Shown here: positions 1 through 6,912 of the stretch, one piece after another
Position numbering within the stretch: the first letter of the stretch is position 1
How the letters are laid out: each line of letters opens with the position of its first letter
From: Reyranella sp.
GTDB taxonomy: Bacteria; Pseudomonadota; Alphaproteobacteria; Reyranellales; Reyranellaceae
Direction: 5' to 3'
DNA length: 7,377 nucleotides
NCBI GenBank assembly: GCA_021732965.1
Contig: JAKFVZ010000442.1
Coordinates: 1-7,377 of the forward strand
Notes under the pieces: model-generated
What the model saw: only the letters and a program-made list of their open reading frames with translations
The model's database searches: none
What the model was told of the DNA's origin: nothing
Made by a program: the position numbers and the translations under genes

Positions 1-228
1 GTCATATGCGTTGCCAACGGCGTCAGCGAGTTGTCGGGGGCGATCGGCGTGGAAACCTGGATGCTAAACCGGTCGCATACGCTGGACTGGCGAATTGTCG
101 ACGGGGAGGGGACGGACGTCTTTCATCCCAACAAGAAGCACTTGTTCGTCGACGACCGTCAGAATGTCGATGCGTTGATGGAGGCGACGGGAGCGCGGTT
201 GCAGAAGTGGCTCGAGGCCGGACGCTGA
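1..228 (+). CDS. C-terminal end of a glycosyltransferase-like protein (5' partial)
   Basis: The frame is open from the first base of the window and ends with TGA at 226-228, giving 75 residues of the C-terminus. The start lies upstream of the window. The pattern 'VICVANGVSELSGAIGV' followed by ETW and a tail of about 50 residues resembles the last strand-helix unit of GT-B-fold (GT9/GT41-like) domains, where families usually show a 'T..AHLAGALG.P' motif. The same arrangement, in similar length, closes the next gene (its residues about 1260-1330), so the two are probably tandem paralogues. The histidine usual in that motif is glutamate here. The stop overlaps the next start as ATGA, which indicates one operon. 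The specific donor or acceptor cannot be told from this fragment; assignment to the family is moderate and the reading frame is secure. Confidence 0.7.
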   Translation, partial: VICVANGVSELSGAIGVETWMLNRSHTLDWRIVDGEGTDVFHPNKKHLFVDDRQNVDALMEATGARLQKWLEAGR

Positions 229-3200
229 TGACGAATTCCGGTCTCTCCATCGAGCAGTGGCAGCGGCGGATTTCGGCCGAGCCGCTCTCCGTCGCGGCCT
301 GGCTTGGCTTCGCGATCGCTTCGCTGCGGGACGGGAAGCTGCGGGACGGGCTGATCGGCTTCAGGGTGGCCGCCCAGTACGGACGGCTCAACCCGGGGCT
401 TGCGCGCGAAGTGGCCACCGAGGCTGCCAGGTTGGGGCTCTGGTCGATCGTGACCGAGGCGCTCGAACAGGCCGATCCTGCCGACGTGTCGCTCGGCCTT
501 CTTGCGGGCGAGGCTCAATACCGTACGGGCAGCGCCGGTTCCGCGAAGCAGATCGCCGAGAGGCTGCTCGAACAGGCTCCCGCGTCTGCCATGCTGCTGC
601 TGGCCCAGTCCGAGCGGCGTGCCGGACGCGTTGCCGCGGCGGAATCGCTGCTGCTGGACCTGCTGCAGAAGTACCCGATGGAAGGCCCCATTCGTGCCGC
701 GCTCGTCGAGTGTCTCGTCGAGCGCGGAAACACGGACCAGGCCCAGCAGCTGCTCGACCAGGCGCATGAACTTGGCCTTCGGGACGCCGCCTTCCTGGTT
801 CTGCGCGGGCGCATTGCCGACCATCTGAAGGGCCATGCGACGGCCGCCGAGATGTTCGGCGAAGCGCTGACGCTCGATCCCTACCATGTGGATGCCTTGC
901 TTTGGCTGGCGCGCCTCTATCTGCGCAACCTGGCCAATCCGGGGGAAGCGGCGACACTCATTCGTCGGCTGCTCCTCGTGGCGCCCACCCACAGCGTCGC
1001 GACGGTCTTGTTCGCCGACATTGGCGAGGCGACGGGCGCGCTCGGTGAAGCCGTCGATCGGTTGTCGGAATTCTACGCCGCCTTTCCGGCCGACCATCGC
1101 ATTGGTATTCGACTGGTCAAGCTTCTTGTCACGGTGGGCGAGGGCGTTCGGGCGACCGAGATCGCGGCTGGACTCGTGGCGCACAAGGCGCGTGGACGGG
1201 CATTCGTCGTCGATCTCGCGGTGGCGCGAGCCAGCACCGGAGGCTGGGCAAGGGCGATCGACGATCTGCATCGGGAGTTCCGGGGCGCCGGCACGGCCGA
1301 TCTCGTTCGCACCATCACTCGCGTCTTTCAGGTGCTGCCTGACACGGCAGCCGAAACCGTATTCGCAAACGCCGTCGTAGCGCGATGGCAGACGCCCGAC
1401 TTGCCGCTGCAGTTGTTGATGCGCGCACGCAACGCCGGACAGTTGGAGCGGGCGCTCGTCTGGGCGGAGGCGTTGGTCCGTTCGACTCCAGATGGACTGC
1501 CTCGATCCGCGGTGGACGCGATTGAATCGGTCGCCCGCGCAAACGGTCGCTTGCAACTGGTCGATGAGTGGACCGCGAAACTGCGCCGCGAGGATCCGGT
1601 TGCAGCGTGTAAGCACCAGGCCCACCACGCCTTCCAGCGTCGCGAGTTTGCCGGGGCGCGCGACCTTCTATCGAGAGTGCTCAGGGAGATGCCCTCGGAC
1701 ATAGACGCCCACGTCCAGCTCGTCCGGGCGTTAGTCCAGTCCGGCCATCTGGCCGAGGCGGAAACGGCTGCCGAGAGTGCCAGGCTGCAGGTTCCGGATG
1801 CGCCCGACGTCGTTAGGATAAAGTTCGAGCTGGCGCTTCTGCGCGGGGATACGGACCAGGCGATCGCAATGGCCGCGCAGTTCGGTCCCCTGTCGACCGC
1901 GCGCTTCGCGAGCGAAGCGGATCTACTCACGCTGGCGATCGGCGAGATGTTGAGGCGCGGCGATCTGGCAGCGGCGAGCGGCCTGGTCGCGACGCTGGCA
2001 AGCGCGACGGAAAGACTGATTCTGTTGCCCCGGCGCCAGCCCATCGTGTTCGAGTATCTGCGCATGATCGGCCGTCTGGGGTCGACGGCGGACATGGAGG
2101 CGCTTGCCCGCCGCGCCATCGGAGAAGGTTACAACCAGGCAAGGATACTCGATGCTCTGGCGGAGCATCTGCAATCTTCGGGCGACCTGAAGTCCGCTCT
2201 TGCCGCGACGGCGGAGGGTTTGGAGCACGGGGCGGACGCGTTCGAGCGCCGCCGGCGCTATGCGCAGCTTCTGGTGCGCTTCAGCCGCTGGGACGAGGCG
2301 CTGGATCTGACGCACCAGCTTCTGCTCGAGCGACCGAATGTCGTCGCGCTGATGCAGTTGAGGAGCCAGGTTCTGGCGGGCGTGGACCGGGTCGACGAGG
2401 CGGAGACACTGCTGCGCCTGGCCGTCTTCCAGTCGCGTGGCCGCATCGACATCCTCCACGAACTCGCCGCTTTCCTGCGCGGGCGCCGACGACTCGAAGC
2501 GGAAATCTCGTCGCTGCGGACGCACGTTCAGCGTTTCCCCAACGACCTTTCTGCCAAGCTGCAGCTGGCGATCTGCCAGTATCACAACGGCGAGCTCGCG
2601 GAGGCCGATCGAACGCTCGCCGCGATGATGTCAGGCAGCCGATACGACATCGCCGTGCTCGAGTTCCACGTCACGGTCCGCTACCTGCGGATGGACTATG
2701 GCGGGGCACTCGACCTCGTAGCCGTCCTCGACGCACCGCGCGTATCGGTGCCGGCGACGACGCGGCGCATCAGCGCGCTCTACCGGCAGATCTTCGACTA
2801 TAGCGGCAGCGCCCGGCCGTTGCGCCGCGCCTTCCATGCCGGGGTGACCGACGTCTCGGTGTTGGTCGGTCTGCTCGAATACGCAACCGAATGGGAGGAT
2901 CCCGTCGAGGCGCTGGCCTCCAGCATGCGGGTGATCGACCACCACCCGCTCGAACCCCGGGGGTACTTCTACAGAGGGCTCGTCCTCCATCAGGCAGGTG
3001 AGATCGAGGCGGCGCGCGTCGCCCTGAAGTCGGCGCTGTTCGTGCGGCACTCCGATCCCACCGCCCTCATGCAGCTGGGACACATCGAAGAGGAACTCGG
3101 CAATTTCGAGGGGGCGCTCGCCTGGTACGACCGGAGCGTCAAGGCGTCGACCGACGCAGGGCGCAGTCCCGGCGCCCGCACGCTGTGGCATCGCTTCCTC

Positions 3201-4271
3201 GTGCTGATGATCATGGGCCGTCCCGCCGAAGCGGCAGGAGCCCATCGTCTCCAGTGCGAGCTGTACGAGGACGTCTTCCCGCGCCATCTCAAGGTGTGGC
3301 AGGGCGAGGCGCTCGGTGGAAAATCGCTGGCCATTGCCGTGCGCGGCGGTCCGGGTGACGAATTGCGCCTGGCGGCGATGTGCCTGCAAAGGCTGCAGGA
3401 TGAGGGGATCCGGGATTGCACCTTCGCCTGCGACCCGAGGCTCTACACGCTGCTCAGGCGCTCCTATCCGGAGATCGATTTCGTTCCGACCTTCTCCGGC
3501 CACCGCCAGCTTCGCCGCGACGATGGCGGGAAATCGCCGACCCTCGATCGCGTCTGGCCGGGAGTCACACCGCGTGTCGTGGAAATGGCCATGCCCTTCG
3601 AACGGATGGCCGGACAGGACTTCGTTTGCCACAGCGACCGTCTCTTCCACGAAACCTATGTGGAAGCCGTGCTGCGCCAGGGGCAGCCGCTGCGCCACCG
3701 GTTTGCCGTGCCTGACCCCGCAAGGGTGCAGGAGATGCGTGCGCATCTCACAAAGCTCGGCCCCAAGCCTAAGGTCGGCCTCTGCTGGCGCGGGTCGTTC
3801 ATCAATCGCTACCGCAAGAGGGGCTATTTCTCGATCGACGAGATCGCGTCCATCCTGGCGGTGAAGGACGTGACCTTCGTCGATCTTCAGGTCAACCAGA
3901 GCGTCGAGGAGGCGGCGGCGCTGCAGGCGGCCGGCGTGCATGCGATCCCGGGCCTCGACCTCTACGACGATTTCGAGGGTGTTGCGGCGCTGGTGTCCGA
4001 ACTCGACCTCGTGCTCACGCCCGGTGTCACGATCCGGGACATCGCGGCCGCGGTGAACGTGCCCGTCTGGTCGTTTACCGTCATCCCCGGCGCGTCCGAC
4101 GTGTGGCGCAAGGGTGCGCACCGTCGCGATAGCTGGTTTCCGTCGATCACCCACTACGACCTGCTGTCTCTCGGCACGCGCGAGAACGTGATCGCCTGCG
4201 TGGCTGCCGATCTGCGCGGCCTCGCAGGCAAGGGGGCCTCAGCAGGCTTCGCCCCGCAGGCCGCTGAATGA
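228..4271 (+). CDS. Large TPR-repeat protein with C-terminal GT9/GT41-like glycosyltransferase domain
   Basis: The product has 1347 residues. I chose the ATG at 228 because it overlaps the preceding stop (ATGA) and has GAGG at 214-217; the frame stays open further upstream, but that part reads like out-of-frame sequence. Residues about 10-1015 are an array of paired amphipathic helices with TPR-like signatures (small residues, 'EA' pairs and 'P' at repeat ends, for example around 202-225, 915-937 and 945-970). Residues about 1030-1335 look like a GT-B domain: 'LAIAVRGGPGDELRLA' at 1034-1049 matches the glycine loop of heptosyltransferase-like enzymes, 'KVGLCWRGS' at 1182-1190 begins the second Rossmann half, and 'LVLTPGVTIRDIAAAVNVPV' at 1261-1280 is the nucleotide-sugar-side motif. 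The usual histidine of that last motif is absent, so catalysis is uncertain. No signal peptide or membrane segment is seen, so it is probably cytosolic. It likely acts in glycan assembly or protein glycosylation; a scaffold role is the alternative. It is coupled to the next gene by another ATGA overlap. Confidence 0.85.
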   Translation: MTNSGLSIEQWQRRISAEPLSVAAWLGFAIASLRDGKLRDGLIGFRVAAQYGRLNPGLAREVATEAARLGLWSIVTEALEQADPADVSLGLLAGEAQYRTGSAGSAKQIAERLLEQAPASAMLLLAQSERRAGRVAAAESLLLDLLQKYPMEGPIRAALVECLVERGNTDQAQQLLDQAHELGLRDAAFLVLRGRIADHLKGHATAAEMFGEALTLDPYHVDALLWLARLYLRNLANPGEAATLIRRLLLVAPTHSVATVLFADIGEATGALGEAVDRLSEFYAAFPADHRIGIRLVKLLVTVGEGVRATEIAAGLVAHKARGRAFVVDLAVARASTGGWARAIDDLHREFRGAGTADLVRTITRVFQVLPDTAAETVFANAVVARWQTPDLPLQLLMRARNAGQLERALVWAEALVRSTPDGLPRSAVDAIESVARANGRLQLVDEWTAKLRREDPVAACKHQAHHAFQRREFAGARDLLSRVLREMPSDIDAHVQLVRALVQSGHLAEAETAAESARLQVPDAPDVVRIKFELALLRGDTDQAIAMAAQFGPLSTARFASEADLLTLAIGEMLRRGDLAAASGLVATLASATERLILLPRRQPIVFEYLRMIGRLGSTADMEALARRAIGEGYNQARILDALAEHLQSSGDLKSALAATAEGLEHGADAFERRRRYAQLLVRFSRWDEALDLTHQLLLERPNVVALMQLRSQVLAGVDRVDEAETLLRLAVFQSRGRIDILHELAAFLRGRRRLEAEISSLRTHVQRFPNDLSAKLQLAICQYHNGELAEADRTLAAMMSGSRYDIAVLEFHVTVRYLRMDYGGALDLVAVLDAPRVSVPATTRRISALYRQIFDYSGSARPLRRAFHAGVTDVSVLVGLLEYATEWEDPVEALASSMRVIDHHPLEPRGYFYRGLVLHQAGEIEAARVALKSALFVRHSDPTALMQLGHIEEELGNFEGALAWYDRSVKASTDAGRSPGARTLWHRFLVLMIMGRPAEAAGAHRLQCELYEDVFPRHLKVWQGEALGGKSLAIAVRGGPGDELRLAAMCLQRLQDEGIRDCTFACDPRLYTLLRRSYPEIDFVPTFSGHRQLRRDDGGKSPTLDRVWPGVTPRVVEMAMPFERMAGQDFVCHSDRLFHETYVEAVLRQGQPLRHRFAVPDPARVQEMRAHLTKLGPKPKVGLCWRGSFINRYRKRGYFSIDEIASILAVKDVTFVDLQVNQSVEEAAALQAAGVHAIPGLDLYDDFEGVAALVSELDLVLTPGVTIRDIAAAVNVPVWSFTVIPGASDVWRKGAHRRDSWFPSITHYDLLSLGTRENVIACVAADLRGLAGKGASAGFAPQAAE

Positions 4272-5083
4272 CCTCGAAGCCTCTTCTGGACGAAGCCGTT
4301 CAGGCAGCCGTCATCGACGCTGTGGTCGAACTCGGTGCAAAGCTCTCGGTCTGGCGCGCGGATGAGAAAATGCGCGCGTACATCAACAGGGAGCAGCACA
4401 AGCTCGCGGCCGACTACGCCGCCGACTCCTTTCTGCGCGCGACCCTCGGGAAGCTGACGCCGGACATCCCGATCGTGAGCGAGGAGGACGCGGATCATTT
4501 CTCGGCGCGGGCGCCCCTCTACTGGCTGCTCGATCCGATCGACGGGACAGCCAGCTGGCGCGGCGGGTTTCCCGGCTTCGTCACCCAGCTCGCCCTGGTC
4601 GCCGACGGCGAGCCGCGCTTCGGCGTCGTACGGGCGCCGGTCCTCGACAAGACTTTCGTCGCCGATGGCGCGGGCAGGGCTTTTCTCAACGGCGCCAGGC
4701 TGCCGGGGCGGAAGCCGGCTGAACGCATTGTCGTGACCGACAATACGCCCGAGCCCCATGGCATCTGTGTGCCGGTCATGCGCACCCTGGGTACCGATGG
4801 CTATCATGAGTCCGGCAGCCTTGGCCTCAAGATGTGCCTCGTGGCCGATGGCACCGCCGACCTGTTCGTGAAGGATGTGGTCGTCCGCGACTGGGACGTT
4901 GCGCCGGCGCTGGCCGTCCTGCGTTCGGTCGGAGCCCTTCTCACCCAGGCGAACGGCTCGCCCTTCCTGCTTGCGGGCGCCTACGACAAGCCGGGCGGTT
5001 TGCTGGTCGCCCGTGACCGCGCGCTTTGGGAGCGTGCCGGGCACGCCATGGCCGCAGCGAAGGGCTGGAGGTTCCAGGCATGA
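4268..5083 (+). CDS. Inositol monophosphatase family phosphatase, CysQ-like
   Basis: The product has 271 residues, the usual size for this family. The metal-dependent phosphatase signatures are in order: 'SEED' at 71-74 (metal-ligand glutamate), 'LDPIDGT' at 88-94 (ligand aspartates D89 and D92, with T94), 'GSLGLKMCLVADGTADLF' at 183-200, and 'DWDVAPA' at 208-214 (ligand D210). The stretch 'GVVRAPVLDKTF' at 119-130 is also typical. The order and the 'GS..LK.CLVA.G.ADL' block fit CysQ-type 3'(2'),5'-bisphosphate nucleotidases, which hydrolyse PAP to AMP, better than classic inositol phosphatases; a sugar-phosphate substrate is equally possible. All key residues are present, so it should be active, probably in the cytosol with magnesium. 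It starts inside the stop of the large TPR gene (ATGA at 4268-4271) and its own stop overlaps the deacetylase start. If PAP is the substrate, a sulfotransferase elsewhere in the locus would be expected; none is visible here. Confidence 0.9.
   Translation: MTSKPLLDEAVQAAVIDAVVELGAKLSVWRADEKMRAYINREQHKLAADYAADSFLRATLGKLTPDIPIVSEEDADHFSARAPLYWLLDPIDGTASWRGGFPGFVTQLALVADGEPRFGVVRAPVLDKTFVADGAGRAFLNGARLPGRKPAERIVVTDNTPEPHGICVPVMRTLGTDGYHESGSLGLKMCLVADGTADLFVKDVVVRDWDVAPALAVLRSVGALLTQANGSPFLLAGAYDKPGGLLVARDRALWERAGHAMAAAKGWRFQA
5067..5071 (+). promoter_or_regulatory. Ribosome binding site for the PIG-L deacetylase gene
   Basis: GGAGG lies inside the 3' end of the phosphatase gene, 8 bases before the ATG at 5080. 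This supports 5080 as the true start rather than the in-frame ATG at 5026, which lies within the phosphatase gene and would add 18 residues unlike the family's N-terminus. Confidence 0.7.
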
Positions 5084-5760
5084 GCACCCGCCGAGTTCTG
5101 GTGATCGCCGCCCATGCCGATGACGAGGCGCTCGGCTGCGGCGGGACGCTTGCCCTGCATGCCAGTCGTGGAGACGAGGTCCGAGCTTTGTTCATGACCG
5201 ACGGGGTCGGGTCTCGCGGGGCCGCAGAGGATGCCGCTGCCCGGCAGCGGCGCGAGGCAGCGAATGCCGCGCTGGCCTGCGTGGGCGTGCAAGACGCGAC
5301 GTTCCTGGCACTTCCCGACAACCAGATGGACAGCCTGCCTCTTCTCGAGATCGTCCGCCAGGTCGAGCCCGTCATCTCGGCGTACCGGCCCGATATCGTC
5401 TACACGCACCATTTCGCGGACCTGAATGTCGATCACCGCCTGGTGCACCAGGCCACGATGACCGCCCTTCGTCCGCAGCCCGGTGCTCTCGCCCCGACGA
5501 TCCTGTGCTTCGAGGTGCCGTCCAGCACCGAGTGGCAGACTCCCTCGGCGCAGACGGCCTTCACTCCGAACTGGTTCCAGGATATCAGCGGCACGTTCGA
5601 GCGAAAGATCGCGGCGCTGGAATTCTACGCGGAGGAAATGCGGGCCTGGCCGCACAGCCGGTCGATCGAGGCGGTGACGCATCTCGCGCGCTGGCGGGGA
5701 GCCTCGATCGGTGTAGAGGCCGCGGAAGCCTTCATGCTGGCTCGCCATATCGCCCGTTGA
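5080..5760 (+). CDS. PIG-L/LmbE-family N-deacetylase
   Basis: The product has 226 residues. The family is identified by 'VIAAHADDEALGCGGT' at 8-23, the form of the zinc-site motif AHPDDExxGxGG, and by 'HFADLNVDHRLVHQA' at 111-125. By family knowledge H12 and D15 and one histidine of the second motif (H119 or H123) bind zinc, and D14 is the general base. Other family blocks are 'LPDNQMD' at 78-84, 'SSTEWQ' at 148-153, and 'PHSRS' at 191-195 with 'EAF' near the end. The proline of AHPDDE is alanine here, while the metal and base residues are kept. These enzymes remove N-acetyl groups from GlcNAc-type sugars in free, lipid-linked or nucleotide-linked form; in this operon the substrate is most likely an amino sugar of the glycan under construction, which is inference. 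The start overlaps the phosphatase stop (ATGA at 5080-5083). No signal peptide is seen, so the reaction is expected in the cytosol. It is the last gene of the forward operon. Confidence 0.92.
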   Translation: MSTRRVLVIAAHADDEALGCGGTLALHASRGDEVRALFMTDGVGSRGAAEDAAARQRREAANAALACVGVQDATFLALPDNQMDSLPLLEIVRQVEPVISAYRPDIVYTHHFADLNVDHRLVHQATMTALRPQPGALAPTILCFEVPSSTEWQTPSAQTAFTPNWFQDISGTFERKIAALEFYAEEMRAWPHSRSIEAVTHLARWRGASIGVEAAEAFMLARHIAR

Positions 5761-5802
5761 GCGGGGGCGCTCGGCTAGAGTCTTCCGATGCAGATAGATC
5801 AA

Positions 5803-5835
5803 ACACCCGCCTCCTCAGCATGAGGTTGGTGGTGT
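5803..5835. terminator. Imperfect hairpin between convergent genes, candidate terminator
   Basis: This lies in the 106-base gap between the deacetylase stop and the reverse-strand gene stop. CCTCA (5813-5817) pairs with TGAGG (5821-5825) around a GCA loop, and ACACC (5803-5807) pairs with GGTGT (5831-5835) across an internal loop in which only one C-G pair forms. There is no clear run of T on either strand, so intrinsic termination is uncertain. The position between convergent operons is what makes a terminator role plausible. Confidence 0.3.
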
Positions 5836-5866
5836 GATTCCAGGCTGCTCGGAAAGCCCCTGAGCT

Positions 5867-6880
5867 TCAGACCTGCCGTTCGGCGACGTGAAGGCCTTCC
5901 TGCAGGACGAGGCCCGTCTCCGCACCATCGATCGTTCGCTCGGCGAGATTGTCGTGGAGCCCGATCCGGTGGCGCTTGCCGTCCAGGAAACGACTCGGAA
6001 GGTCGACTGCGAATCGCTCGCCAGGCTTGTCGAGGAGCAGGGCAGTCTCGGCTCCGTTGAAGGCGGAGTCGCCAAGAGGTGCGACGGGCTCACCGTCGAT
6101 CTCGATCGTGCCGCTGACCTTGGCAGGACCGGGATGCACCCAGCCCAGGAGGCGCCCGTCGAGCAGCGCCACGATTCCAGCCTGTTCTATCGGTGCGGCA
6201 CCGACATGGGGCTTCACCTTCAGACGACTGGCAGGTGCCGGATGGGACGTCGTGTCTCCGGCGACGGGCGAAGCCTCGAGCCGCTCCTCCTCGAGCTGGC
6301 AGAAATCGATCTCGATCATGCCGGGCTGGGAAAATTGCAATGCCAGGAATAGCGTCTCGTCCTGAGACGACGAAGCACGGCCGAACAGCGCCTTGAGGCG
6401 CGACAGGACTGACTGCGCAGCGGTCCGGGCTACCAGAGGGCGGTCGAACTGGACAGAGGCGCTCAGTTCGACCCATTCCTCATGCAGCGGCGTCTCGCGG
6501 AACACCTGCGAGTCGAAGAGCCAGCCACCGGTGGGACCGACTCGCGCGAGATAGGCGGCGTCGAGCTGAGGAAAGGCGTTTCCCTCCGGAATCCCCCGCA
6601 ATCTTGCCGCGGCGCGCCAGGTGCCGCGGCGCGTGGCGGCTTCGGGGCGGATGCGGCTGGCGATCCTCACCGTTTGATTGGCTTCGAGCTGAAGCCGCAA
6701 TCCAGCGCCGGTCTCGGAGTTGAGGGGGGCAACGCTGAAGCCCGCCGCTCCGCCGTCGGCCTGCAGCGACAGCAGCCAGCCATCGCAAATGGGATGCGAG
6801 CGCCGCGGCATGACGGTGCGGGGGGCCTTCCAGTTCGCAAACTGGGGATTGCGGTTGATGACCTGGGCTTTGAGTTCCAT
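5867..6880 (-). CDS. Two-domain beta-sandwich protein, possible glycan-binding protein
   Basis: The product has 337 residues and I do not recognise a named family. Residues about 8-195 read as a jelly-roll-like unit: it opens with 'NPQFANWKAP' and 'DGWLLSLQ' (11-20 and 33-40), like the 'N..F..W...ADGW' start of carbohydrate-binding-like domains in tail-fibre and polysaccharide proteins, and ends with 'IEIDFCQLEEE' at 189-199, like the 'VQLEEG' closing strand of those domains. Residues about 200-230 are a Pro/Ala-rich linker. Residues about 233-320 ('GRLLGWVHPG', 'GTIEIDGEPV', 'RFAVDLPSRFLDGKRHRI') resemble the small beta-domain often fused to bacterial glycosyltransferases, with GW and 'DG..H' landmarks. 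No catalytic motif, signal peptide or membrane helix is seen. The start at 6880 has a weak purine-rich site (GAAGAAG) just upstream. It follows the ABC-ATPase-like gene by 32 bases on the same strand, so they are probably co-transcribed. Glycan binding linked to export is an inference. Confidence 0.75.
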   Translation of the reverse strand: MELKAQVINRNPQFANWKAPRTVMPRRSHPICDGWLLSLQADGGAAGFSVAPLNSETGAGLRLQLEANQTVRIASRIRPEAATRRGTWRAAARLRGIPEGNAFPQLDAAYLARVGPTGGWLFDSQVFRETPLHEEWVELSASVQFDRPLVARTAAQSVLSRLKALFGRASSSQDETLFLALQFSQPGMIEIDFCQLEEERLEASPVAGDTTSHPAPASRLKVKPHVGAAPIEQAGIVALLDGRLLGWVHPGPAKVSGTIEIDGEPVAPLGDSAFNGAETALLLDKPGERFAVDLPSRFLDGKRHRIGLHDNLAERTIDGAETGLVLQEGLHVAERQV

Positions 6881-6912
6881 CGCGCTTCTTCAGACCCGTC
6901 CCGAGACAGGTA

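Noticed and set aside
159..1628. Long open frame on the reverse strand opposite the TPR gene
   Set aside because: GC-rich coding sequence produces long antisense frames. The product is rich in Arg, Gln and Pro without recognisable domains, while the forward frame has clear repeats.
2631..4154. Long reverse-strand open frame of about 500 codons
   Set aside because: It lies opposite the recognisable glycosyltransferase domain and shows no family motif; treated as an antisense shadow.
5788..5823. Tiny forward open frame of 11 codons in the convergent gap
   Set aside because: No convincing ribosome binding site and too short to support; it overlaps the candidate hairpin.
5847..5865. Second small hairpin (GCTC/GAGC stem with 7-base loop) next to the reverse-gene stop
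   Set aside because: Only a six-pair stem including a wobble and no T-run; not enough to call a terminator.
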